NCBI GenBank assembly: GCA_040878115.1
Contig: JBBDMV010000052.1
Span: 1 to 29,475, forward strand
Direction of reading: 5' to 3'
Length of the DNA stretch: 29,475 nt
Source of the DNA: JBBDMU01 sp040878115
GTDB taxonomy: Bacteria; Bacteroidota; Rhodothermia; Balneolales; Natronogracilivirgulaceae
Made by a program: the position numbers and the translations under genes. Within the stretch, counting starts at the first letter, position 1, and each line of letters begins with the position of its first letter. Shown one piece after another: positions 18,845-26,119 of the stretch. The notes below the pieces were generated by a model. It did no database searches and had not been told where the DNA came from. It saw nothing but the letters and a program-made list of their open reading frames with translations.

Positions 18845-21034
18845 TTACGCCCGTTTCAATCCTATTCTCTGGCGTTTCTCGTCTACATTGATAACTTCCA
18901 CATCAATGACATCGCCGACGCTCATTTCATTCATCACGTTCTCCACGCGTTTGTTGTCGGTCCGCATCTGGCTGACGTGAAGAAGTCCGTCGACTTTCAC
19001 CCCTATATCCACGAAGGCCCCGAAATCTACCACATTGCGGACGGTACCTTTAAGTTTTGTCCCCTCAGATAGGTCCTCAAGCTTCAGTACATCTTGTCTG
19101 AGTATGGGCTTTGGCGAGTCTTCGCGGGGATCGCGGCCGGGCTTGAGCAGGTTCTCGATGATCAGCTCAAGGGTCGGTTCACCAATTCCGATCTTTCCGG
19201 CAAGGTCTTTTACTTTAACGCCCCGTAGTTTTTGGGCCACCGCTCCGTTTTTTCCGGATAGATCAGCCAAGTCAATTCCCACATGATTACACAGTTTTTC
19301 CGCAGCTTCATAACTTTCCGGGTGGATGGCGGTATTGTCTAAAGGATTGGCAGCATCGGGGATCCGAAGGAAACCCGCAGCTTGTTCGTATCGGAAGGGG
19401 CCCACCCCGGCGACTTCCAGCAACTGTTCACGGCTGGTAAATCCGCCGATGGTATCGCGGTGTTTGACGATGTATTGAGCGGTTGTCTTGCTGAGGCCTG
19501 ACACGTAGTTAAGCAAGGCGGCGCTGGCTGATTTCAGGTTCACCCCTACGTGATTTACGCAGCTTTCAACAACATCATCCAGTTTGCTGTTGAGCTTTAC
19601 CTGGTTCACATCATGCTGGTATAATCCGACGCCGATAGATTTAGGATCTATTTTTACCAGTTCGGCCAGGGGGTCCTGCACCCTGCGGGCGATGGATATC
19701 GTGCCACGCTGTGCCGCATCCAGGTCAGGGAACTCCTCGCCGGCCATCTCGGATGCCGAATAGACAGAGGCGCCCGCCTCACTAACAATCAGGTAAGACA
19801 GATCAAGGTCGTTTTGCTTCTCTTTCATTTCCCCGATGAGCTCCGCCACCACTTGCTCGGTTTCCCGGCTTCCCGTGCCGTTGCCGATGGCGATCAGGTT
19901 AGCCGAGTACTTATGGATAAGCTTTTGCAGTACAGCCTTGGCTTCCGCTATTTTGTTATGCGGCTTTGTTGGGAATATGATAGCATCTTCCTGAAATCCT
20001 CCCGATTCGCTTACAACGGCCACTTTACAGCCGGTGCGGTAAGCGGGATCTATTCCAAGGACCACTTTAGAGTTAAATGGGGGCTGAAGCAGCAGGTTCT
20101 TTACATTTTCAGCGAACATTCCGATGGCGTGCTTGCTGGCCTCTTCGGTAAGTTCGGACCGCAACTCCCTTTCAAGTGATGGAAAGAGCAGCCTGTTCCA
20201 GGCATCGGTGATCGTTTCTTGCAGCTCCTCGGTAAAGATGCTGTCGTCGTTGGTGAAGATAAGCTTGTCAATTTCTTCAAGCGTCCGCTCTTCCCATACC
20301 TTCACATCGGCGATCAGGATCCCTTCCCGCTCACCACGGTCGATAGCCAGTACCTGATAAGGCTTCACATGCTTCACTTTATTTGAGAACTCATAGTACG
20401 TTTCAAATACCCCTTTTTCATCCCTCTCTCGGGCTTTGTCACTGCCTAGTTTGCATTCAAGGGTCCCGTAGTTACGAAGCTGCTTTCTCAGCATATCACG
20501 GACCTCAAGATGCTGGCTTACCCTTTCCGCTACAATGTCACGTGCCCCTGCCATGGCCTCATCCGCTGAGGCTACCCCTTTTTCTTCGTCCACGTATTGG
20601 GCGGCGAACTCGCTGGGGTCCCCTTTGGTTGTTTGCTGTTCCCAGATAAGGTCAGCCAGAGGTTCGAGGCCTTTTTCAATGGCCTTGGTAGCGCGTGTCT
20701 TGCGTTTTGGCTTGTAGGGGAGGTAAAGGTCTTCGAGGGTGGTAAAGTCCTTGCAGTTTACAATGGCCTCGCGAAGATCATCAGTCAGCTTATCCTGTCC
20801 TTCAATGGTTTCAAGTATAAACTCCTTTCTCTGTTCAAGCGAGCGGTGGAATTCCAAGTCTTCCTTCAGCGTTCTAAGCTGTTTTTCATCAAGTCCGCCG
20901 GTCATTTCCTGTCGGTAACGGGCGATAAAGGGGACGGTCGCTCCCTCGTCAAAAAGGGAAGCCGTTAGTTTTACTTGCTTAACACCCACATTCATTTCAT
21001 GGGCGATGTGGGCCAGGATCTGTTGTTCTGTCAT
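18845..21034 (-). CDS. tex: Tex-family RNA-binding transcription accessory protein
   Basis: A 729-residue cytoplasmic nucleic-acid-binding protein of the Tex/Spt6-like family, usual in length (about 720-780). In order: a helical N-terminal Tex region (about 1-190, PFIARYRQEMTGGLDE.QLR and LEDLYLPYKPKRKTRATKA), a YqgF/RNase H-like domain (about 325-450, beginning VLGIDPAYRTGCK), helix-hairpin-helix repeats (about 490-630, GLSKTTAQYIVKHR and LLEVAGVGPFRYEQAAGFLRI) and a C-terminal S1 RNA-binding domain (about 655-727, GTVRNVVDFGAFVDIGVKVDGLLHVSQM). ATG 21034 matches the conserved family start. It converges on the preceding dehydrogenase fusion with only 13 bases between the two stops. Its upstream region (21035-21343) carries an inverted repeat. 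Confidence 0.96.
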   Translation of the reverse strand: MTEQQILAHIAHEMNVGVKQVKLTASLFDEGATVPFIARYRQEMTGGLDEKQLRTLKEDLEFHRSLEQRKEFILETIEGQDKLTDDLREAIVNCKDFTTLEDLYLPYKPKRKTRATKAIEKGLEPLADLIWEQQTTKGDPSEFAAQYVDEEKGVASADEAMAGARDIVAERVSQHLEVRDMLRKQLRNYGTLECKLGSDKARERDEKGVFETYYEFSNKVKHVKPYQVLAIDRGEREGILIADVKVWEERTLEEIDKLIFTNDDSIFTEELQETITDAWNRLLFPSLERELRSELTEEASKHAIGMFAENVKNLLLQPPFNSKVVLGIDPAYRTGCKVAVVSESGGFQEDAIIFPTKPHNKIAEAKAVLQKLIHKYSANLIAIGNGTGSRETEQVVAELIGEMKEKQNDLDLSYLIVSEAGASVYSASEMAGEEFPDLDAAQRGTISIARRVQDPLAELVKIDPKSIGVGLYQHDVNQVKLNSKLDDVVESCVNHVGVNLKSASAALLNYVSGLSKTTAQYIVKHRDTIGGFTSREQLLEVAGVGPFRYEQAAGFLRIPDAANPLDNTAIHPESYEAAEKLCNHVGIDLADLSGKNGAVAQKLRGVKVKDLAGKIGIGEPTLELIIENLLKPGRDPREDSPKPILRQDVLKLEDLSEGTKLKGTVRNVVDFGAFVDIGVKVDGLLHVSQMRTDNKRVENVMNEMSVGDVIDVEVINVDEKRQRIGLKRA

Positions 21035-21343
21035 TGAATATCAGAAGGGGTTGAGGAATGGTTTGCGTTTTATATGCCGTGAAGTTACGAAAGGCAAACC
21101 GTATAGAGAAATCAGATATTCGTTTTTTTTATTTTCCGGCCCTTTGATAGAAGCAAAGTTTTTAGCCTGTAAAAATGTTGAAAGAAAAAATCTTCTTTGC
21201 AATTGACGCTTATGGTTTTAAATTGATGTGAGCTTCCAGCCTATAACGTACAGGGCATTGGCCTTGAACTTTAAAGGGCTAAAACAGAAGCTTAAACGGT
21301 TCACCCTAGTCTTATATCAATCCTGACACTTAAATTGCTGATC
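21035..21343. promoter_or_regulatory. divergent intergenic region between tex and the SMP-30-like gene
   Basis: About 309 bases with no credible ORF. A 7-base inverted repeat, GGTTTGC at 21060-21066 and GCAAACC at 21094-21100, lies close to the tex start. Read toward tex, the distal arm supplies a TTTG that is 19-20 bases ahead of TATAAAA, somewhat like a Bacteroidota -33/-7 pair, but the -7 match is incomplete. Nothing similar is seen for the SMP-30-like gene. Confidence 0.3.
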
Positions 21344-22237
21344 ATGAGAACATTAAAAAAACAGACATTCCTTTCTATTCTTTTGCTTCCTGTGCTTTTT
21401 TGCATGGCTTGCTCTCAAACAACCGAACAGGTTATCGGGGAACCAGAGGTTATAACCAGCGGATTCCAGTTTACGGAAGGGCCCTTCTGGCATCCTGAAG
21501 GTTACCTTCTTTTTAGCGACATACCGGCAAACACCATCTATAAATGGTCGCCCGGAAGCTCAGAATCTGAGGTATTTATAGATCCTTCCGGGAACTCAAA
21601 TGGTATCCAGGCCTTACCGGATGGAAATCTTGTTCTGGCACAACATACCGGACGCATCTCCAGGGTAGGGGATGATAACGAACTGGTGCCGGTTGCAGAA
21701 GAGTATGACGGCAAACGGCTCAACAGCCCCAATGATCTGGCCGTTCGGTCTGACGGACTGATCTATTTTACGGACCCGACCTTCGGGGTCGATCCCGAAG
21801 ACCAGGAACTTGAGTTCAGCGGGGTATATCGTGTTGACAGTGATGGTGCCGTATCGTTAATCTATGACGAGTTCGCCCTCCCCAACGGCATTGTATTTTC
21901 CCCCGATGAGAGCAAACTTTATGTCAACGATACGGCAACCGGACAAATAACCCGGTTCGATGTGCTGGAAAATGGTGATGTAGAAAATCCCACACCGTTC
22001 GCGAGCGTGGGTGAATCGGCGGAAACGGGAGCCGCTGACGGAATGGTAACAGATCCAGATGGCAGGCTCTACATCACCAGTTCTAAGGGGTTGCTTGTAT
22101 TTAACGAGGCTGGTGAGCAGGTCCAGCAAATCAGTTTTGACAACCGCATCACCAACATGGCCTGGGGTGGTGAAAACGGTGACCAGCTTTTTGTTACTTC
22201 ACCGGCAGATGTTTACAGGCTGAGGGTGACCAGGTGA
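21344..22237 (+). CDS. SMP-30/gluconolactonase-family lipoprotein
   Basis: A six-bladed beta-propeller of the SMP-30/gluconolaconase/LRE family, about 297 residues, expected to hydrolyse sugar lactones with a single divalent metal. The metal and substrate motifs are present: FTEGPFWHPEG (family glutamate), RLNSPNDLAV, LPNGIVFSPDESKLYVND (family asparagine) and AADGMVTDPDG (family aspartate). The frame is open from TTG 21335, but ATG 21344 gives a cleaner lipoprotein signal (MRTLKKQ, hydrophobic run, then C23 in CMAC), so it is chosen. The protein is therefore probably anchored in the periplasm or outer membrane. Its lactonase chemistry would follow naturally from a sugar dehydrogenase such as the one encoded at 15400. 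That link is inference, since Tex lies between the two genes on the opposite strand. Confidence 0.88.
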   Translation: MRTLKKQTFLSILLLPVLFCMACSQTTEQVIGEPEVITSGFQFTEGPFWHPEGYLLFSDIPANTIYKWSPGSSESEVFIDPSGNSNGIQALPDGNLVLAQHTGRISRVGDDNELVPVAEEYDGKRLNSPNDLAVRSDGLIYFTDPTFGVDPEDQELEFSGVYRVDSDGAVSLIYDEFALPNGIVFSPDESKLYVNDTATGQITRFDVLENGDVENPTPFASVGESAETGAADGMVTDPDGRLYITSSKGLLVFNEAGEQVQQISFDNRITNMAWGGENGDQLFVTSPADVYRLRVTR

Positions 22238-22442
22238 TGCCTTGTTGTAATAAGGCTACGCACTTGAACAATAACAGGCAAACGGCAAGGGCAGGGCAGC
22301 TCCTGTGTCCCCTTAATGCGCTTGATATACCGCCGCTTCTGTAATTGAGAGAATCTCCTCTCACTCTTCGTACGATTCTCGATCTGTATGAACCAGGAAC
22401 AAAACATGCATGTTATAGACAAAACACTCTAACCCTAATTAA

Positions 22443-23363
22443 ATGCCTCGAAGTCCTCTGGAACGTGCTTCTATAAAAATAGGCGCGGTGATTAATGATG
22501 CGTCCGGTACGTTATCGCCACGCCAGGCGGAGAATCGCCTGGAAGAAATAAAGCGGCACCTCAAAGCTCGGGTTTCTCACGGGTGCCTTGCGATTGTACC
22601 CGGCGGTCAGGTCAGGCGGGAGATTGAACGGCTTAGAGGTTTGGGTGTAAATGTACTTATTGTAGGTGGGGGAGACGGGACCATCAGCACTGCCGCCAGC
22701 CTGTTAGCTGATACGGAAATAGCCCTGGCTGTGCTCGCCCTCGGTACCAAAAACCACTTCGCCCGCGACCTCGGGATTCCCACGGGACCGGCGGAAGCCA
22801 TAAAGCTTCTCGATCGCATGAACGTGCAGCAGATCGACTTGGGTGAGGTAAACGGCCATTTATTTATTAATAACGCCACACTTGGCCTTTACCCCAAAAT
22901 CGTCGAACAACGGGAGGAAAAAAGGCAGAAGCCAGGCTGGAGAAAATGGAGCGCACAAATTGCAGCCGCCCTGATCGTGCTGTGGCGGATTCCCAAAATA
23001 AGGCTGACTGTTGAGGAAAAGGATGGCCGCACGGGCTATAAAACCCCATTCTTGTTTGTAGGCAATAATGAATACCAGGGAAGGTTGATGTTTGATTCCC
23101 ACCGGTCAACCTTAAGCGGCGGTAATCTCTGGCTCTGCGCGGCGCATGCATCAGGCATGATGTCGCTGCTTCACATGGCATGGCAGCTCAGGACCAGGGG
23201 TATCCAGGGTATCGTTAATATTGAAACGCGTTTCTTAAAAGAAGTGACCATTTATTCCATGCGGCGAAGAGAAAGGGTCGCGGTTGATGGAGAGAACCTA
23301 AAGATAGAAACTCCGCTGCGGTTCAACATTCGCAGAAAAAGCCTGCGGGTAGTGGTGCCATGA
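22443..23363 (+). CDS. diacylglycerol-kinase-family lipid kinase
   Basis: A 306-residue member of the DAGK catalytic-domain family (YegS/BmrU/DgkB-like), predicted to phosphorylate a lipid alcohol such as diacylglycerol with ATP. The nucleotide-binding loop GGGDGTIST sits at residues 75-83. The second family block is LGTKNHFARDLGIP at about 100-113 where many homologues have GTGNDFA. Other family-like blocks are QIDLGEVNGHLFINNATLGLYPKIV and VAVDGENLKIETPLRF near the C-terminus. The GTxNHFA/GLYPxIV combination marks a subgroup that, to my recollection, is often found beside a metallophosphoesterase gene, as here: its stop overlaps the next start by four bases (ATGA). No signal peptide is present; the enzyme is probably cytoplasmic or membrane-associated. 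Confidence 0.88.
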   Translation: MPRSPLERASIKIGAVINDASGTLSPRQAENRLEEIKRHLKARVSHGCLAIVPGGQVRREIERLRGLGVNVLIVGGGDGTISTAASLLADTEIALAVLALGTKNHFARDLGIPTGPAEAIKLLDRMNVQQIDLGEVNGHLFINNATLGLYPKIVEQREEKRQKPGWRKWSAQIAAALIVLWRIPKIRLTVEEKDGRTGYKTPFLFVGNNEYQGRLMFDSHRSTLSGGNLWLCAAHASGMMSLLHMAWQLRTRGIQGIVNIETRFLKEVTIYSMRRRERVAVDGENLKIETPLRFNIRRKSLRVVVP

Positions 23364-24193
23364 AAACCATTGCACACATATCAGACCTTCACTTTGGGAA
23401 GGAAGGTCCGGAGGTAGCTGATGGGCTGGTTGAAGACCTTCACCGGCTAAAGCCTGGTTTGGTAGTCAATAGCGGGGACTTCACACAACGGGCACGTCGG
23501 CGGCAATACCAAAAGGCCGCTGAATTCATGAAACGTTTGCCGCAACCTCAGCTCAGCGTTCCCGGCAATCATGATATCCCATTATATGATATGGTCCGGC
23601 GTTTCTTTAAGCCCCTCGACCGCTTTAGCAAACATATTTCCAGTGATATCTTTCCCCGGTATATAAACAATGACCTGGCGGTGATCGGACTGAATACGGC
23701 ACGATCTCTGACCTGGAAAAGCGGACGTATTTCCATAGCCCAAATCCAGGCGGTGGAGCGTATCCTAACGAACTTGCCGTCATCCTGCTTTAAAGTACTC
23801 GTAACCCATCACCCTTTTATACCGCCGCCCGGCCAGGAGAAGGCGGGCGTTGACCTGGTCGGGCGGGCAGCGCGGGCCCTTGAGGTCTTTGAGCGCTGTG
23901 GAGTAGACCTGTTGCTTGCCGGACATCTTCATCATGGCTACACCGGCGATATCCGTACGTTTTACCCATCCACAAAACGGTCAATCATTGTGGCGCAGGC
24001 GGGTACCGCCATATCACAAAGGATGCGCAATGAACCCAATGGCTATAATCATATTCGATTGGAACGCGAGCGTATTGATGTCGAGGTCCGGCGGTGGAAC
24101 AAAGAAGCCTTCACAGAGGCCGGACGGATTACCTTTTTGCTCAAAGACGGATACTGGGTTCCACAGGGAGGAGAGGGCCAGCCTCGAGGCTAG
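23360..24193 (+). CDS. calcineurin-like metallophosphoesterase
   Basis: A 277-residue dinuclear-metal phosphoesterase of the calcineurin-like family. All metal-binding blocks are present in order: D9-x-H11 (SDLHFG), G39-D40 (NSGDFTQRA), G69-N70-H71-D72 (PGNHD), H150 in THHPF, and H189-x-H191 (AGHLHHG). No signal peptide or transmembrane segment is seen, so it is cytoplasmic. Its ATG overlaps the stop codon of the lipid kinase gene (ATGA), which implies translational coupling and joint function. A phospholipid or cyclic-nucleotide phosphodiester is a plausible substrate, but the sequence does not decide this. Confidence 0.9.
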   Translation: MKTIAHISDLHFGKEGPEVADGLVEDLHRLKPGLVVNSGDFTQRARRRQYQKAAEFMKRLPQPQLSVPGNHDIPLYDMVRRFFKPLDRFSKHISSDIFPRYINNDLAVIGLNTARSLTWKSGRISIAQIQAVERILTNLPSSCFKVLVTHHPFIPPPGQEKAGVDLVGRAARALEVFERCGVDLLLAGHLHHGYTGDIRTFYPSTKRSIIVAQAGTAISQRMRNEPNGYNHIRLERERIDVEVRRWNKEAFTEAGRITFLLKDGYWVPQGGEGQPRG

Positions 24194-24363
24194 ATGCCCC
24201 TGCCTATACCTATTTATCATGGCCTTTTGTTTTTGAGAATGAATCCTTTAAATTCAGTCTTTATACTTAGATATGGCTTTGCCTGGCCTCAAAATGAAGC
24301 CAACCAGGCTATACAGAATATCACAGGACCATAAACAACTTCTTTATACACAGGAATTAGCTC

Positions 24364-25131
24364 ATGAACCATAGTATTTTTATCACGATTGGTATCGCCT
24401 TTATTTTATTTTCTATACCACAACATTCACAAGCTCAAGATAAAAGTGATGTAAAAACAGATCAGGAGATTTTAGAAGAGTATGAACGATGGTCGGGTAT
24501 GCGCGATGACTGGCCCAACCTTTCGAATTATCGCGAAGCAAATCAGCAACTGGGGTTACCTGAAGAGGGCGAAGACCGCGTGGTATTTATGGGCAACTCT
24601 ATAACAATCGGGTGGAGTAACCTTTATCCGGAGTATTTTGAGGGAAAACCCTATGTAAATCGCGGTATTGGAGGACAAACTACCCCTCAGATGCTGAACC
24701 GTTTCCGGCAGGATGTCATTGACCTGCAACCGAAATTGGTAGTCATCCTGGCAGGCACCAATGATATTGCCGGCAACACAGGCCCGGCTACGGATAAAAT
24801 GATCCTGGATAATATTTCATCGATGGCGGAACTGGCACAAGCTCACGACATTGATGTTATCCTGTCATCTATTCTACCCGTTTATAACTACCCCTGGAAA
24901 CCCGGCCTTGAGCCGGCTGAAAGAATCATCACCCTCAATAAAAAAATAAGGGCATACGCTGAAGAGCATGATTTGTATTACCTGGATTATTTTTCCTCGG
25001 TAGCTGACGAACGGGACGGGATGAAAAAAGAACTGGCCTCTGATGGAGTTCATCCCAATGAGAATGGGTATAAAATCATGTCCGAACTCGCTGAAGAAGC
25101 GATACAGAAAGTCTTGGGAAATAAAGAATAG
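24364..25131 (+). CDS. secreted SGNH/GDSL hydrolase
   Basis: A 255-residue SGNH-fold esterase/lipase with an N-terminal signal peptide (hydrophobic 5-18, cleavage near SQAQ at 25). Catalytic blocks are complete: block I is MGNSIT with nucleophile S79 (N replaces the D of GDS, a common variant in this group), block II is the glycine in RGIGGQTT, block III is G131-T-N133-D, and block V is D227-G-V-H230. Close relatives include acetylhydrolases that remove acyl groups from carbohydrates, but lipid esters are also possible. It lies 170 bases after the phosphoesterase gene on the same strand; separate transcription is likely. It converges on the barrel gene downstream. Confidence 0.92.
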   Translation: MNHSIFITIGIAFILFSIPQHSQAQDKSDVKTDQEILEEYERWSGMRDDWPNLSNYREANQQLGLPEEGEDRVVFMGNSITIGWSNLYPEYFEGKPYVNRGIGGQTTPQMLNRFRQDVIDLQPKLVVILAGTNDIAGNTGPATDKMILDNISSMAELAQAHDIDVILSSILPVYNYPWKPGLEPAERIITLNKKIRAYAEEHDLYYLDYFSSVADERDGMKKELASDGVHPNENGYKIMSELAEEAIQKVLGNKE

Positions 25132-25233
25132 CCTCAAGATGCAGAAATATTGCTAACTTATGTTATATCCACGTGCCATAGCCAACATTAACGGCCTGTT
25201 TATCTGTGAAATTGAAAGGGACGATACATTTGA

Positions 25234-25860
25234 TCATAAAAAGCTACCAAATTTTAAGGTGATCAACCCATTCAACCCGGAAAAATCCGAATCGCTAAAT
25301 CCAGCTCTATTTATTCCGTTGGTCAGCCTGTAGCTGGCACCAACGCCAATTCGAAAGAAGTCGGTGATATTTAACTCCAGGTTCGCGTTGGGTTCGAAAA
25401 CAAAATACTGATCAGAATTGTGGTCAGTTTCGTTAAAATCTCTGTCACTGATTTCCAAACCACCCGCTCCCAGGAGGACGGAAACGGTTGGGTGGACCAG
25501 ACTATATGAGCGGTTTGTATATTCAAAAACAAAACCGCCATAGCTATTGAAAGCGAAGTAGTCGGTGTCGGGATCTCCGAAATCGGCATCAGGGACTCCA
25601 TGCTCGGTAACCAGGCCATACCCTCCACCACCGAGAGTGATCGCATGATTGTTATCAAAGTTTATAATCCAGCCGCCGCGTCCACCGACCCAGACGCCCA
25701 ACTCCCCATCTATATCGCTAAAACTCACCATGGGGCCGCCAGCCCCTCCATGAGCGACGTCATTGTTAAAAAGGGTTTGCGCTTCCTGAGCGACTCCTTG
25801 ATTAACTCCAGTCAGGAGAAAAAGAACTAATAAGGTTGATGCCGCAGTTGTTGTTTTCAT
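25234..25860 (-). CDS. small outer-membrane beta-barrel protein
   Basis: A 208-residue exported protein I cannot assign to a characterised family. It has a typical signal peptide (hydrophobic 6-18, cleavage after GVA at 24). The mature part is made of alternating hydrophobic/polar strands rich in glycine and aromatics (VWVGGRGGWIINFDNNHAITLGGGG split over several strands, YGGFVFEYT, VSVLLGAGGLEI, LELNITDFFRIGVGASYRL), which fits an eight-stranded outer-membrane barrel. The last strand ends LITLKFGSFL. The loop FNETDHNSDQYF is charged and may bind metal, but this is a guess. It is a single gene, divergent from the acyl-CoA ligase. Confidence 0.78.
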   Translation of the reverse strand: MKTTTAASTLLVLFLLTGVNQGVAQEAQTLFNNDVAHGGAGGPMVSFSDIDGELGVWVGGRGGWIINFDNNHAITLGGGGYGLVTEHGVPDADFGDPDTDYFAFNSYGGFVFEYTNRSYSLVHPTVSVLLGAGGLEISDRDFNETDHNSDQYFVFEPNANLELNITDFFRIGVGASYRLTNGINRAGFSDSDFSGLNGLITLKFGSFL

Positions 25861-25951
25861 AATTATATACTTTATGCCAGATTGTTCAATTATGCTTTAC
25901 GTCATGGGAATAAGGATGTTGCGAAATAAATAATTTTTAAGGTAAGTAAAA

Positions 25952-25959
25952 TATATTTG
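25952..25959 (+). promoter_or_regulatory. possible -7 promoter element
   Basis: TATATTTG matches the Bacteroidota -7 consensus TAnnTTTG exactly and points toward the acyl-CoA ligase gene about 160 bases downstream. A good TTTG element about 20 bases upstream is missing, so this is tentative. Confidence 0.25.
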
Positions 25960-25993
25960 ATATAATACCCAACATAATATTGCTTAGAGATCC

Positions 25994-26019
25994 ATAGCAT
26001 GTTTATAATATTATGCTAT
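25994..26019. promoter_or_regulatory. candidate operator palindrome (ATAGCAT)
   Basis: A perfect inverted repeat with arms ATAGCAT (25994-26000) and ATGCTAT (26013-26019) around a 12-base AT-rich centre, which itself contains TATAAT. It sits between the divergent barrel and acyl-CoA ligase genes, about 100 bases before the ligase start. Length and symmetry suit a dimeric repressor site, but AT-rich palindromes can arise by chance. Confidence 0.35.
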
Positions 26020-26070
26020 ATTTATGTCATTCCAAAGCATTGACTTCTGCTCGCTATACACCCATAACCA

Positions 26071-26093
26071 TTTATAACTCCACAGGTTATAAA
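26071..26093. promoter_or_regulatory. candidate operator palindrome (TTTATAAC)
   Basis: A perfect 8-base inverted repeat, TTTATAAC (26071-26078) and GTTATAAA (26086-26093), with a 7-base spacer, ending 26 bases before the ATG of the acyl-CoA ligase gene. A site of this form fits a dimeric transcription factor such as the TetR-type regulators that often control acyl-CoA ligases, or a leader hairpin in the mRNA. No regulator gene is adjacent. Confidence 0.4.
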
Positions 26094-26119
26094 TTAAAAC
26101 ATACCCTACATCTGGAAAC

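Noticed and set aside
22239..22256. GCCTT/AAGGC hairpin after the SMP-30-like gene as a terminator
   Set aside because: The stem is only five pairs with a long loop and no T-tract follows.
24589..24603. GNS instead of GDS in the SGNH hydrolase as a sign of inactivation
   Set aside because: The nucleophile serine, GTND block and DxxH dyad are intact and the GNSIT form is common in related hydrolases.
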